The notes under the pieces were generated by a model. That model was given only the letters and a program-made list of their open reading frames with translations. It had not been told where the DNA came from and ran no database searches. A program made the translations under genes and the position numbers. From JBGTLA01 sp041744375 (GTDB lineage Bacteria; Actinomycetota; Acidimicrobiia; Spongiisociales; ZC4RG35), in contig JBGTLA010000057.1 of the NCBI GenBank assembly GCA_041744375.1, positions 1 through 7,392 on the forward strand: DNA of 7,392 nucleotides, in the 5' to 3' direction. Below, piece by piece: positions 1 to 6,439 of this stretch. Positions within the stretch are counted from its first letter, which is position 1. Each line of letters opens with the position of its first letter.

Positions 1-150
1 GACAGGGACCCGGGCCAGGGCCAACCACCCGCAGAGCCGGGACAGAGCCAGCAACCCAACGAGCCCGGGCAAGGCCAGCAGCCTGAGGTCCCCCGCCCGG
101 ACAACCCGGGCCAGGGACAGGGGCGGGGCAGCGGCCAGGCCGGCGACTGA
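1..150 (+). CDS. C-terminal tail of an unidentified protein, Pro/Gln/Gly-rich (5' partial)
   Basis: The first frame is open from the window edge to a TGA at 148-150 and gives 49 residues made almost only of Pro, Gly, Gln, Glu, Asp, Asn, Ser and Arg. The short motif PGQ(G/S)Q occurs four times, starting at local residues 4, 13, 22 and 36, so the first three copies have a nine-residue period. There is no hydrophobic stretch and no recognisable domain. It looks like a disordered, repeat-bearing tail of a protein whose body lies upstream. The function cannot be told from this end. It is in the same direction as the sigma factor gene and ends 21 bases before it, so the next promoter lies just after its stop. 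The alternative is non-coding GC-rich repeat DNA, but the clean peptide period and a stop just before the next promoter favour coding. Confidence 0.55.
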   Translation, partial: DRDPGQGQPPAEPGQSQQPNEPGQGQQPEVPRPDNPGQGQGRGSGQAGD

Positions 151-158
151 GGTTGTCA

Positions 159-164
159 TAAGCT
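159..164 (+). promoter_or_regulatory. Candidate -10 element (TAAGCT) of the sigma factor gene
   Basis: TAAGCT fits the TAnnnT pattern of actinobacterial -10 boxes and ends 7 bases before the GTG at 172. That puts the expected transcription start at or next to A171/G172, so the mRNA would be leaderless or nearly so. No convincing -35 box is seen. The GGGGAG at 165-170 looks like a ribosome binding site but lies only one base from the start codon, too close to act as one. Inferred from sequence only. Confidence 0.4.
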
Positions 165-171
165 GGGGAGA

Positions 172-744
172 GTGATTCCCTCACATCCTCGCCGGGGCGG
201 CCCCGACGACAACTGGCCCCCAACCGAAGAGCTGGTACGGGCAGCGCGAGAAGGCGACATCGAAGCGATGGGCGCGGTGCTGGGTGCCGGACATCCACGT
301 CTCGTGGCTTTCTTCCATGGCGTGGGCATGCCCACCGATCTCGTTGGCGAGATCGTGTCCGACTCCCTCGAAGGAATGGTCCGGGCCTTTCCCAAATTGA
401 GAGATCCGTCTGCTTTCGAAGGCTGGTTCTGGACGATCGCGCGCAACCGCATGCGGACCGCCATCCGCCGCTACCGTTCCCAGCGGGTCCCCACCGACGC
501 TTTCGTGTCCCCCTCCACCCCTGAAGAGATCGTCATGACCTCCGACGAGCACTCTCAGATTCGGGTCGCCCTCGAAACCCTCCCGGCCCGCGATCGTGAG
601 CTCCTGTGGCTGCGCGAAGTGGAGGGTCTGGAATACGACGAGATCGGAAGCCGGTTGGGTGCGACGGTCGGCACGATCAGAGTGGCGTGCCATCGGGCCC
701 GCAAACGACTCGAGGAGGTCTATGCAGAGCTGGAGGGTCCGTGA
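172..744 (+). CDS. ECF-type RNA polymerase sigma factor (sigma-70 family)
   Basis: This 190-residue protein has the two-domain layout of extracytoplasmic-function sigma factors, which direct RNA polymerase to a small set of promoters. Region 2 spans about residues 20-103, with the core-binding and -10 recognition helices around DSLEGMVRAF and FEGWFWTIARNRMRTAIRR. A short linker follows, then region 4 at about 130-185, with LPARDRELLWLREVEGLEYDEIG leading into a helix-turn-helix (ATVGTIRVACHRARKRL). The length is normal for the family and there is no extra C-terminal domain. The GTG at 172 is chosen because it is the first start after the in-frame stop at 148-150 and has a -10 box 7 bases upstream. 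The usual anti-sigma gene does not follow. Instead the stop codon overlaps the start of an RNA methyltransferase gene. The target promoters and the inducing signal are unknown. Confidence 0.9.
   Translation: MIPSHPRRGGPDDNWPPTEELVRAAREGDIEAMGAVLGAGHPRLVAFFHGVGMPTDLVGEIVSDSLEGMVRAFPKLRDPSAFEGWFWTIARNRMRTAIRRYRSQRVPTDAFVSPSTPEEIVMTSDEHSQIRVALETLPARDRELLWLREVEGLEYDEIGSRLGATVGTIRVACHRARKRLEEVYAELEGP
732..737 (+). promoter_or_regulatory. Ribosome binding site setting the GTG start of the methyltransferase
   Basis: GGAGGG lies 3 bases before the GTG at 741, inside the last codons of the sigma factor gene. It is the only good Shine-Dalgarno match near a start in this window. It supports 741 over in-frame starts further upstream that would run deep into the sigma gene. 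Placement inside the preceding gene fits translational coupling. Confidence 0.65.
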
Positions 745-1517
745 TCACCTCGTTGAGCAACCCGCTGGTGAAGGACCTGGCTCGGCTCCGCCAACGGCGA
801 CATCGAGAGCGGACCGGCCTCTTCTTGATCGAGGGCCGCCGCGCCGTCGCCATGGCCCTCGCCTCCGGTACCACCGTCGTGCAGCAGGTCATCTGCCCCG
901 AGCTCGGCGGTGCTCCCCTCAGCCAATCGGCGCCGGTGGCGGAGATGGCTCCGGCTCCGTTCCGAAAGCTCTCCGTTCGCCAGAACCCCGACGGCATCAT
1001 CGCCGTGGCCCGACACCTCGACACCGGCCTGGAACGAGTCGTGATACCGACGAATCCGCTCATCCTGGTCGTGGACGCTCTGGAGAAGCCGGGGAACCTG
1101 GGCGCCATGTTGCGAACGGCCGACGCTGTTGGAGCTACGGCCGTTGTGGTGTGCGACCCGGCCACCGACGTCCACAATCCCAACGTCGTGCGCGCCAGCC
1201 AGGGATCCCTCTTCACTCTTTCACTGGCCGTGGCGACCGTCACCGAGGCGATCACATGGCTGGCGGAGCGTTCCATTCGGCTGGTGGCGATGACGCCGCG
1301 AGCCCCCGACCTGTTGTGGGACTGCGATCTCACAGCATCCCTCGCCCTGGTAATCGGAGCTGAGGCTGCCGGCCTGAGTCCCGAACTGATCTCGGCGGCC
1401 GACCAGCTGGCGCGCCTCCCGATGGTGGGGAAGGTCGACTCTCTCAACGCCTCGGCCGCCGCCGCCGTCGTCCTCTATGAGGCCGCCCGACAACGCCGGC
1501 AGCGCGGTTTGCACTGA
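741..1517 (+). CDS. SpoU/TrmH-family RNA 2'-O-ribose methyltransferase
   Basis: This 258-residue protein is a SPOUT-fold enzyme that transfers a methyl group from S-adenosylmethionine to a ribose 2'-OH in rRNA or tRNA in the cytoplasm. Residues 1-95 match the substrate-binding N-terminal domain (SNPLVKDLARLRQRR, then GLFLIEGRRAV). All three knot motifs are present: motif 1 at 107-133 with N119 and R125 (PGNLGAMLRTADAVGA), motif 2 at 203-213 with G206, E208 and G211, and motif 3 at 226-240 with S234-L235-N236. The length is typical. The start is GTG, set by a ribosome binding site at 732-737, and it overlaps the sigma gene stop as GTGA. The exact RNA target cannot be told from motifs, because RlmB-like, TsnR-like and other members look alike. 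Expression is probably tied to the upstream sigma gene. Confidence 0.93.
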   Translation: MITSLSNPLVKDLARLRQRRHRERTGLFLIEGRRAVAMALASGTTVVQQVICPELGGAPLSQSAPVAEMAPAPFRKLSVRQNPDGIIAVARHLDTGLERVVIPTNPLILVVDALEKPGNLGAMLRTADAVGATAVVVCDPATDVHNPNVVRASQGSLFTLSLAVATVTEAITWLAERSIRLVAMTPRAPDLLWDCDLTASLALVIGAEAAGLSPELISAADQLARLPMVGKVDSLNASAAAAVVLYEAARQRRQRGLH

Positions 1518-1691
1518 GGCCTGACGTTGTTGACGCGGCTGATGGGTGGGCCGGCTACGGCGGGGGCCATCGCCTCCTCGAAGTCTCGAGCCCCGTCGAT
1601 CCCCACCATCAGCTCGACATGTTCCAGGATCACGATGCCACCCGGTAGCGCGAAACCAACACACTCCTGTGATCCTCCCCCACCCATGCAT
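1518..1691. other. Gene-poor spacer with a possible short reverse-strand reading frame
   Basis: No gene is firmly supported here. On the - strand, a frame from a GTG near 1635 down to the TAG at 1475-1477 stays open for about 53 codons. It gives a peptide that looks like a folded protein (LEHVELMVGIDGARDFEE and following), rich in charged and hydrophobic residues, with mostly G or C at third codon positions. Its end lies antisense to the last 43 bases of the methyltransferase gene. I recognise no family, and there is no clear ribosome binding site or -10 box. It may be a gene remnant, a small antisense gene, or a chance open frame in GC-rich DNA. No clear terminator is seen after the methyltransferase. 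Confidence 0.3.
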
Positions 1692-1705
1692 CGAACGTGT
1701 GTTCG
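1692..1705. promoter_or_regulatory. LexA operator (SOS box)
   Basis: CGAACGTGTGTTCG matches every position of the Gram-positive SOS box CGAACRNRYGTTYG. It consists of two 5-bp arms (CGAAC and GTTCG) around four bases. It ends 3 bases before the TATAGT -10 box, so bound LexA would block RNA polymerase. The gene it controls encodes a UvrC-like repair nuclease, a sensible member of the DNA-damage response. The match is seen directly, while LexA binding is inferred. Confidence 0.88.
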
Positions 1706-1708
1706 CTG

Positions 1709-1714
1709 TATAGT
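1709..1714 (+). promoter_or_regulatory. -10 element (TATAGT) of the DnaQ/UvrC-like gene
   Basis: TATAGT differs from TATAAT at one position and ends exactly 6 bases before the ATG at 1721, so the expected +1 is the A of the start codon. There is no Shine-Dalgarno sequence, which fits a leaderless mRNA. No good -35 match is seen at normal spacing. The LexA box fills most of the spacer. Confidence 0.7.
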
Positions 1715-1720
1715 CGCGAA

Positions 1721-3334
1721 ATGCAAACAAGTTTCGATGACTTGGGGGTTCCCCTGAGCGAGGTCACCTTCGTGGTAGTCGACCTTGAGACCACGGGCGG
1801 GTCGGCCGCCAGCTGCGAGATCACCGAGATCGGGGCTGCCAAGTATCGGGGCGGCGAGGAGATCGGGAGCTTCCAGACCCTCGTCAACCCGGGTACGGCC
1901 ATCCCTCCTTTCATCACGCTGCTCACCGGGATCACCGAGACGATGGTGGTGCAGGCGCCGTCGGTGGATGCCGCTCTCCCCGCCCTCCTCGAGTTCATGG
2001 GTGACGCCGTGGTCGTCGGGCACAACCTCCGCTTCGATCTTTCGTTCCTCAACGCCGCGGCGTCCCAGCTCGGCTACGCCCGCCTCCCCAACCGCACGCT
2101 CGACACCGTGGCCCTGGCCCGCCGCCTGGTGCGGCCCGAGGTCAGGAACCTCAAGCTCTCGACCCTCGCCTCCCATTTCCGCTCGCCCGTCACGCCCACC
2201 CATCGCGCCCTCGACGACGCCCGCGCCACCGCCTTCGTCCTGTGGGGGCTGTTGGAACGGGCCGGCAGCCTGGGCGTGACCGCCCTCGACGACCTCCTCC
2301 AGCTCCCGACGGCGCGCGGGTCGGCGCACTACCACAAGATCCACCTGGCCGACGAACTCCCGCGCCGGCCCGGTGTCTACCTGTTCCTCGACCGGAACGG
2401 CCAGGTGTTCTACGTGGGCAAGGCTGCCAACCTCCGCTCCCGGGTCAGATCGTATTTCTACGGCGACGAGCGGAGGTCGGTTGCCTCCATGCTCCGTGAG
2501 CTAGAACTGGTCGACTACCGGGTATGCGAAAGCGATCTAGAAGCCGAAGTGACCGAGCTGCGCCTCATCCATGCCCACCGTCCTCGCCACAATCGACGTT
2601 CCCGACCGCCGAAAGCGTCCCACTTCGTCAAGCTGACGGACGAGACCTACCCCCGGTTGTCGCTCGTGAGGAACCTCCGGCCCGATGGCCTGTATCTGGG
2701 TCCGTTCCGCTCCCGGCCAGCCGCTGAGACCGTGATGACCGCCATTTGGGACGCGGTGCCCGTCCGACGATGCGCCCACCGGCCGGGCACCCGCTCGGCC
2801 CCCTGCGCGATGGCCCAACTGGGGGTCGCCCTCTGTCCCTGCGACGGGTCGCTGCGACCTGAGGAGTACGCGCCGGTGGCCGACATCGTCAGGACGGCCA
2901 TCGAGGGTGTTCCCGGGCTTTTGTTGGATCCGCTGGCCCACAGGGTCGAGCGGCTTGCCGCCGAGCGCCGCTACGAGGAGGCAGCCTCGGTGCGTGATCG
3001 CCATCGCGCATTGGCCAAGGCGCTCGAGCGGCGTCGAGCTTGGCAAACGCTCCAAGGGGCCGGGATGATCGAACTCGAAGACGGCAACGGCCGCCGGGCG
3101 GTGATGGAGCGGGGTCGGCTGATCCACACCTGGACGGCCGGCAGCCAGCCGCCGCTCCGGCCGACCGCTTCGAGCTCCGAAGGACAAGAGCAGGTTCCAC
3201 CCGACGTGTTGGCCGCCGAAGAGGCGCTCTTGTTGTGGCGTTGGGTCTCTGGCGACGGCGTGCGATTGGTGGATGCCGAACACCCCCTGGCGATGGCCGC
3301 CACCCGGGTGCCAGTCCTCGGGTCGCTCGCCTGA
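1721..3334 (+). CDS. DnaQ-type 3'-5' exonuclease fused to UvrC/Cho-like GIY-YIG nuclease
   Basis: This 537-residue protein joins two DNA-cutting modules and probably acts in excision repair. Residues 15-185 form a DEDDh exonuclease like the DNA polymerase III epsilon subunit, with D21 and E23 (DLETTGG), D106 (HNLRFD), and H161 with D166 (HRALDDA). Residues 214-300 form a GIY-YIG endonuclease like the UvrC N-terminus and Cho: GVY at 218-220, YVG at 231-233, R239 or R242, and E279 in the LEAEVTE stretch. A cysteine group (C351, C362, C372, C374) recalls the UvrC iron-sulfur cluster. A UvrB-binding-type UVR helix pair lies at about 405-435. The RNase H-like 5' incision domain and the HhH repeats of full UvrC are missing. 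The last 100 residues resemble nothing I recognise. Such fusions are known in actinobacteria, usually named DEDD exonuclease domain proteins. ATG 1721 is chosen because the upstream GTG at 1697 lies inside the LexA box and before the -10. SOS control is likely. Confidence 0.93.
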   Translation: MQTSFDDLGVPLSEVTFVVVDLETTGGSAASCEITEIGAAKYRGGEEIGSFQTLVNPGTAIPPFITLLTGITETMVVQAPSVDAALPALLEFMGDAVVVGHNLRFDLSFLNAAASQLGYARLPNRTLDTVALARRLVRPEVRNLKLSTLASHFRSPVTPTHRALDDARATAFVLWGLLERAGSLGVTALDDLLQLPTARGSAHYHKIHLADELPRRPGVYLFLDRNGQVFYVGKAANLRSRVRSYFYGDERRSVASMLRELELVDYRVCESDLEAEVTELRLIHAHRPRHNRRSRPPKASHFVKLTDETYPRLSLVRNLRPDGLYLGPFRSRPAAETVMTAIWDAVPVRRCAHRPGTRSAPCAMAQLGVALCPCDGSLRPEEYAPVADIVRTAIEGVPGLLLDPLAHRVERLAAERRYEEAASVRDRHRALAKALERRRAWQTLQGAGMIELEDGNGRRAVMERGRLIHTWTAGSQPPLRPTASSSEGQEQVPPDVLAAEEALLLWRWVSGDGVRLVDAEHPLAMAATRVPVLGSLA

Positions 3335-3447
3335 CGGGTTCTAAGAGGGAGCGCAAATAGAGCTCGTGCGTTTTAGCCTCCTCCAGCCACAACGCCTGGT
3401 GTTGAGCAGAAATCGCAGCACGATGGCTCACCTATTTGGGCGCCCTC
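3335..3447. other. Intergenic spacer upstream of the AAA ATPase gene
   Basis: About 113 bases separate the nuclease stop from the -10 box of the next gene. The spacer is less GC-rich than the flanking genes in places (GCAAATAG, CGTTTTAG, AGAAATCGC), as expected of a promoter region. I see no second LexA box, no strong hairpin with a T-run and no convincing -35 box. Confidence 0.5.
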
Positions 3448-3453
3448 TAACCT
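3448..3453 (+). promoter_or_regulatory. -10 element (TAACCT) of the AAA ATPase gene
   Basis: TAACCT fits TAnnnT and ends exactly 6 bases before the ATG at 3460, so transcription should begin on the start codon. No Shine-Dalgarno sequence precedes the ATG. A clear -35 is not visible. The geometry is the same as at the nuclease gene. Confidence 0.6.
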
Positions 3454-3459
3454 GTCGCC

Positions 3460-5442
3460 ATGCGATTCATCGTGCGAACCGGTGGCGACCCGGTAGCTAC
3501 CGCCGACGGCGTCCTCCTCAAAGCACTGGGCCTCCCCTACGGTGGCGTCGTGGCTGTCGGAACCACCCACCTCTCGGTGCTCCCGGCCTCGATGAGCGAA
3601 CCCACCGCCCTCGCCATTGGCCCCCGGGGTCGCGCCAATGCCGGGCTGACTGAAGGCGACTCGGTCGACGTCCACCGGGCCATTCTCTCTTCTGCCGCCA
3701 CGGTCAGGATCGACGGTGCGGAAACAGATCTGGACCCGGCCACGCTGGTCGAGGGGTGGCAGGGCCGTCCGGTCACCTCCGGCGACGCCCTGGAGGCTCC
3801 CGATGGCTCCGTAGTGCGAGTGGCAGCAGTCGAACCCGATTCGGCGGGCATCGTCGGCCCGGCGACGCGAATCGCCGTCCACGCTTCCACCACCACCCAA
3901 GAAGCGGACGCGCATGGACGGGAGGGCCCTGGACGAAGGGCTGACTCTCCCCATGGGCCATCCGAAGATCGATCGTTGCTGGCGGGGCTGGAAAGCCAGC
4001 GCGATCTCCTTTCGGGGTGGCTCACCCTTCTCACCTCACCGGCCGATCTGCCCGCCACCTGGGGTTTGCCGCGCGTCGCCGGCGTGTGGGTCGAAGGGCC
4101 ACCAGGGTGCGGCCGTCCCGAACTCGTCAAGGCCGCGGCCGAGGACGTATCCGTGCCGATCGAAACGGTTTCGCTGGAACGCGTCTTCAAGCCGGAGCGA
4201 CTCCTCGAAGTGCTCCAAAGCGTGCTCGCCAGGGTAGGAAACCGGGGGGTGATCTTCATCGATCGAGTCGAGCTCCTCACCGGGACCGACGCACTCGACA
4301 GCTTTCGCACCCAGTTCGGAGCAGTCTTTCGTTGGTTCCTCGACTCAGTTTCAGAACGGACCGGGTTGGCGGTCGTCCTCGGAACGTCGTCCCTCACGGT
4401 CATCGAACCGAGCCTCGTCTCCAACCCTCTCGTCCCTCGTTCGCTCAGCATCCCGCCTCCCGACCTGGAACGCCGCCGGCACCTTCTGGCAGCTGCCTTG
4501 GCAGAAGTCCCCGCCGACGACATCGATTTCGACATGCTGGCTGCCCGCACAGCCGGTTTCTCCGGTACCGATCTGGTGGCGGCGGTGCTGGCAGCCTCGG
4601 CCGGGCTCGCCCGCCGGGGCGGCTCCCTCACCTCGGCTGATGTCCTCGCCGCCATCCACGACACGGCCCCGTCCCTGGGTTCTGCGTCCATGGGCGATAT
4701 CCCCTCACACGGGTTCGCCCAGGTCGCCAACCTGGCCGACGTCAAGCAGAGACTGACGGAAGCGGTCATCTGGCCGGTGACCGAACCCGAGCGATTCCGG
4801 GGACTCGGCATCGACCCACCACGCGGGGTGTTGTTGCACGGCCCTCCCGGCACCGGCAAGACGTTCGTCGTCGGGGCGGTGGCCCACGAGGCAGGTGCCG
4901 CCTTCTTCCCGGTGAAAGGAGCGGAGCTGTTGGACAAGTACGTGGGTGAGTCCGAACGAGGGGTCCGTGACGTGTTCGGCCGCGCCCGGATGACCGCCCC
5001 TTCCATCATCTTCTTCGATGAGCTCGACGCCCTCGCTCCGATCCGGGGGCGGTCGACCACGAGCGTGACCGACTCGGTGGTGGCCGCTCTCCTCACAGAG
5101 CTCGACGGAGTGAGCGAACGCGGCAACGTAGCCGTCATCGGAGCCACCAACCGACCCGACCTCGTCGATCCCGCTCTCCTCCGGAGCGGGCGCTTCGAGA
5201 CGCACATCGAGTTGGGCCTACCCGATGTCGAGGGCCGCCGTGCCCTGTTGGACATCACCGACATGCCTTTCGACTCCGACGTCGACCTCGGTGACCTCGC
5301 CGACCTGACCGAAGGTCTCTCGTATGCGGACATGACGGGGATGTTGCGCGAGGCAGCGCTCACCGCCCTGCGCCGAGATACCGCCGCCCGTCTCGTCACC
5401 TGGGCCGACCTGCAGTCGGCTCGTGTCCGATTCAGCTCATAG
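3460..5442 (+). CDS. Cdc48-like tandem AAA ATPase (Cpa-like)
   Basis: This 660-residue cytoplasmic protein has the p97/Cdc48 order of N-domain, D1 and D2, and probably unfolds or remodels proteins as a ring. Residues 1-142 resemble the Cdc48 N-terminal barrel (IGPRGRANAGLTEGDSVDV at 53-71). A low-complexity linker follows at about 143-175. D1 (about 205-400) is degenerate: Walker A reads GPPGCGRP at 213-220 with R219 in place of lysine, and Walker B reads VIFIDR at 264-269 with arginine in place of the catalytic glutamate. D2 (about 420-640) is canonical, with GPPGTGKT at 461-468, pore loop KYVGE at 493-497, IIFFDE at 516-521, sensor N564 and arginine fingers R575 and R578. Actinobacterial homologues named Cpa have been reported to form hexamers and bind the 20S proteasome. 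The C-terminus here (RFSS) lacks an HbYX proteasome-docking motif. A promoter lies directly in front, so the gene is probably transcribed alone. Confidence 0.92.
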   Translation: MRFIVRTGGDPVATADGVLLKALGLPYGGVVAVGTTHLSVLPASMSEPTALAIGPRGRANAGLTEGDSVDVHRAILSSAATVRIDGAETDLDPATLVEGWQGRPVTSGDALEAPDGSVVRVAAVEPDSAGIVGPATRIAVHASTTTQEADAHGREGPGRRADSPHGPSEDRSLLAGLESQRDLLSGWLTLLTSPADLPATWGLPRVAGVWVEGPPGCGRPELVKAAAEDVSVPIETVSLERVFKPERLLEVLQSVLARVGNRGVIFIDRVELLTGTDALDSFRTQFGAVFRWFLDSVSERTGLAVVLGTSSLTVIEPSLVSNPLVPRSLSIPPPDLERRRHLLAAALAEVPADDIDFDMLAARTAGFSGTDLVAAVLAASAGLARRGGSLTSADVLAAIHDTAPSLGSASMGDIPSHGFAQVANLADVKQRLTEAVIWPVTEPERFRGLGIDPPRGVLLHGPPGTGKTFVVGAVAHEAGAAFFPVKGAELLDKYVGESERGVRDVFGRARMTAPSIIFFDELDALAPIRGRSTTSVTDSVVAALLTELDGVSERGNVAVIGATNRPDLVDPALLRSGRFETHIELGLPDVEGRRALLDITDMPFDSDVDLGDLADLTEGLSYADMTGMLREAALTALRRDTAARLVTWADLQSARVRFSS

Positions 5443-5449
5443 GAACCCT

Positions 5450-5466
5450 GACGGGCTTTGCCCGTC
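5450..5466. terminator. Terminator-like hairpin between convergent genes
   Basis: A perfect 7-bp stem, GACGGGC and GCCCGTC, closes a TTT loop 7 bases after the AAA ATPase stop. It sits in the 52-base gap between two genes that face each other, where it could serve both. No T-run follows on either strand, which is common for hairpins in GC-rich actinobacteria, so termination is inferred. Confidence 0.55.
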
Positions 5467-5494
5467 GAGGTGGCCCGCCGAGGCCGAAGCGGGA

Positions 5495-6415
5495 TCAGCG
5501 ACCGCTCAGGCTCTGGACGACCGGAGCCATCGACTCGGCCGCCGCCGCCGGGACGACCGGATATGAGATGCCCCAGCGCGACCGTCGATCGATGAGATCG
5601 GCCATGATCTCCTCGGTGGTGCCCACCAGAAAGTGGGGGGAGGCAAGGATCTCGCCGGCGGTTCCACCCCACGTCTCGGCCAGATCGGAGGCACCCCGTT
5701 CCCGATCGGCCGTGACCTCCACCCCGAAGAGGAGGATGTTCAGTTCGAGATCGTCGAACCGGTCTTGTGCGCCTCGACGGATCCATTCAATCTTCTCGTC
5801 CAACAGGGCGCCGGCGGCAACGATGGCCTCGCTCAGGTCCGCCCGTTCGGTGATGGCCTCCGCAGAGATCCCGACGATGTCGGCGTGACGTCCGGCAATA
5901 CCCAGCATGCGCCGTCCACCACCTCCGATCAACAACGTGGGCCGACCCGAGTGGGGCTTGGGGCGCCCGTCCATGTGGACCGAATAGTGCTCGCCGTCGA
6001 AGTCGGTGACGCCGGAAGACCACAGGCCTTCGAGGACGGCGATCGCTTCCACCAACCGGTCGACCTGGGCCTTCGGCTCATCGTGGTCGATCCCCGATTT
6101 CTCATAGTCGCCTCGCTCCCACCCGGTCCCCAGGCCCAGTTCGAGCCGACCCTCGCTGAGGAGGTCCACGGTGGCGGCTTCTTTCGCCAAAACTGCCGGA
6201 TGACGGAAGTCGTTGGCCAGCACCAGGGTGCCGACCCGCAGGTCGCTGTGCTCGGCTGCCAGCACCAGCGCGGGCAGAGGAGCCAGCTTGTCGGTGAAGT
6301 GATCGGACACGAACACCGTCGAGTATCCGAACGATTCGGCGGCAGCCACCTCGTCGAGCCACTCCTGGCGGCTGGCGGCACCTCCACCCATGACACCGAA
6401 TCGGAAGGCGTGCAT
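5495..6415 (-). CDS. LLM-class F420-dependent oxidoreductase (luciferase-like fold)
   Basis: This 306-residue soluble enzyme belongs to the luciferase-like flavin/F420 family, whose members transfer hydride between reduced cofactor F420 and an organic substrate. Family signs include FRFGV at the first strand (4-8), VSDHF at 36-40, LRVGTLVLANDFRHPAVLAKEAATVDLLSEGRLELGLGTGW running through 59-99, and IGGGG at 163-167 followed by HADIVGIS at 177-184. The stretch from residue 59 to 99 is closest, from memory, to the TIGR03621 (MSMEG_2516-type) group found in mycobacteria and relatives. There is no signal peptide or membrane segment. The ATG at 6415 is chosen because a -10 box lies exactly 6 bases upstream. 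The gene converges on the AAA ATPase gene and diverges from the MFS gene, whose promoter overlaps its own. The substrate is unknown, and FMN use instead of F420 cannot be ruled out. Confidence 0.9.
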   Translation of the reverse strand: MHAFRFGVMGGGAASRQEWLDEVAAAESFGYSTVFVSDHFTDKLAPLPALVLAAEHSDLRVGTLVLANDFRHPAVLAKEAATVDLLSEGRLELGLGTGWERGDYEKSGIDHDEPKAQVDRLVEAIAVLEGLWSSGVTDFDGEHYSVHMDGRPKPHSGRPTLLIGGGGRRMLGIAGRHADIVGISAEAITERADLSEAIVAAGALLDEKIEWIRRGAQDRFDDLELNILLFGVEVTADRERGASDLAETWGGTAGEILASPHFLVGTTEEIMADLIDRRSRWGISYPVVPAAAAESMAPVVQSLSGR

Positions 6416-6433
6416 GCCTGAAGGCTACCGAGG

Positions 6434-6439
6434 TACCGT
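6434..6439 (+). promoter_or_regulatory. Candidate -10 element (TACCGT) of the MFS gene
   Basis: TACCGT fits TAnnnT. It ends 6 bases before the ACG at 6446, the same distance seen at the other promoters here. It lies within the spacer of the opposite-strand promoter, so the two promoters overlap. This is a pattern-based inference, and no -35 is evident. Confidence 0.4.

Noticed and set aside
153..158. TTGTCA as a -35 box
   Set aside because: It directly abuts the TAAGCT box with no spacer, and no -10 lies at a proper distance downstream.
165..170. GGGGAG as the ribosome binding site of the sigma factor gene
   Set aside because: Only one base separates it from the GTG, which is too close for ribosome pairing. 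The -10 box at 159-164 suggests the mRNA starts at the GTG.
606..740. N-terminal extension of the methyltransferase back to 606
   Set aside because: It overlaps the HTH-coding part of the sigma factor, shows no methyltransferase similarity, and a good ribosome binding site marks GTG 741.
1697..1720. GTG at 1697 as the start of the nuclease, adding 8 residues
   Set aside because: It lies inside the LexA box and upstream of the -10 element, so it would not be in the transcript. The ATG at 1721 fits the promoter exactly.
1637..2344. Long - strand frame opposite the exonuclease domain
   Set aside because: Its residues are low-complexity and mirror the strong DEDDh coding sequence on the + strand. 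Only the part in the gap (1475-1636) was kept as a weak finding.
3537..5786. Very long open frame on the - strand opposite the AAA ATPase
   Set aside because: It is Arg/Ser/Pro-rich with no domain and lies antisense to a clear double AAA protein. It also overlaps the oxidoreductase gene on the same strand. Long antisense frames are expected in GC-rich coding DNA.
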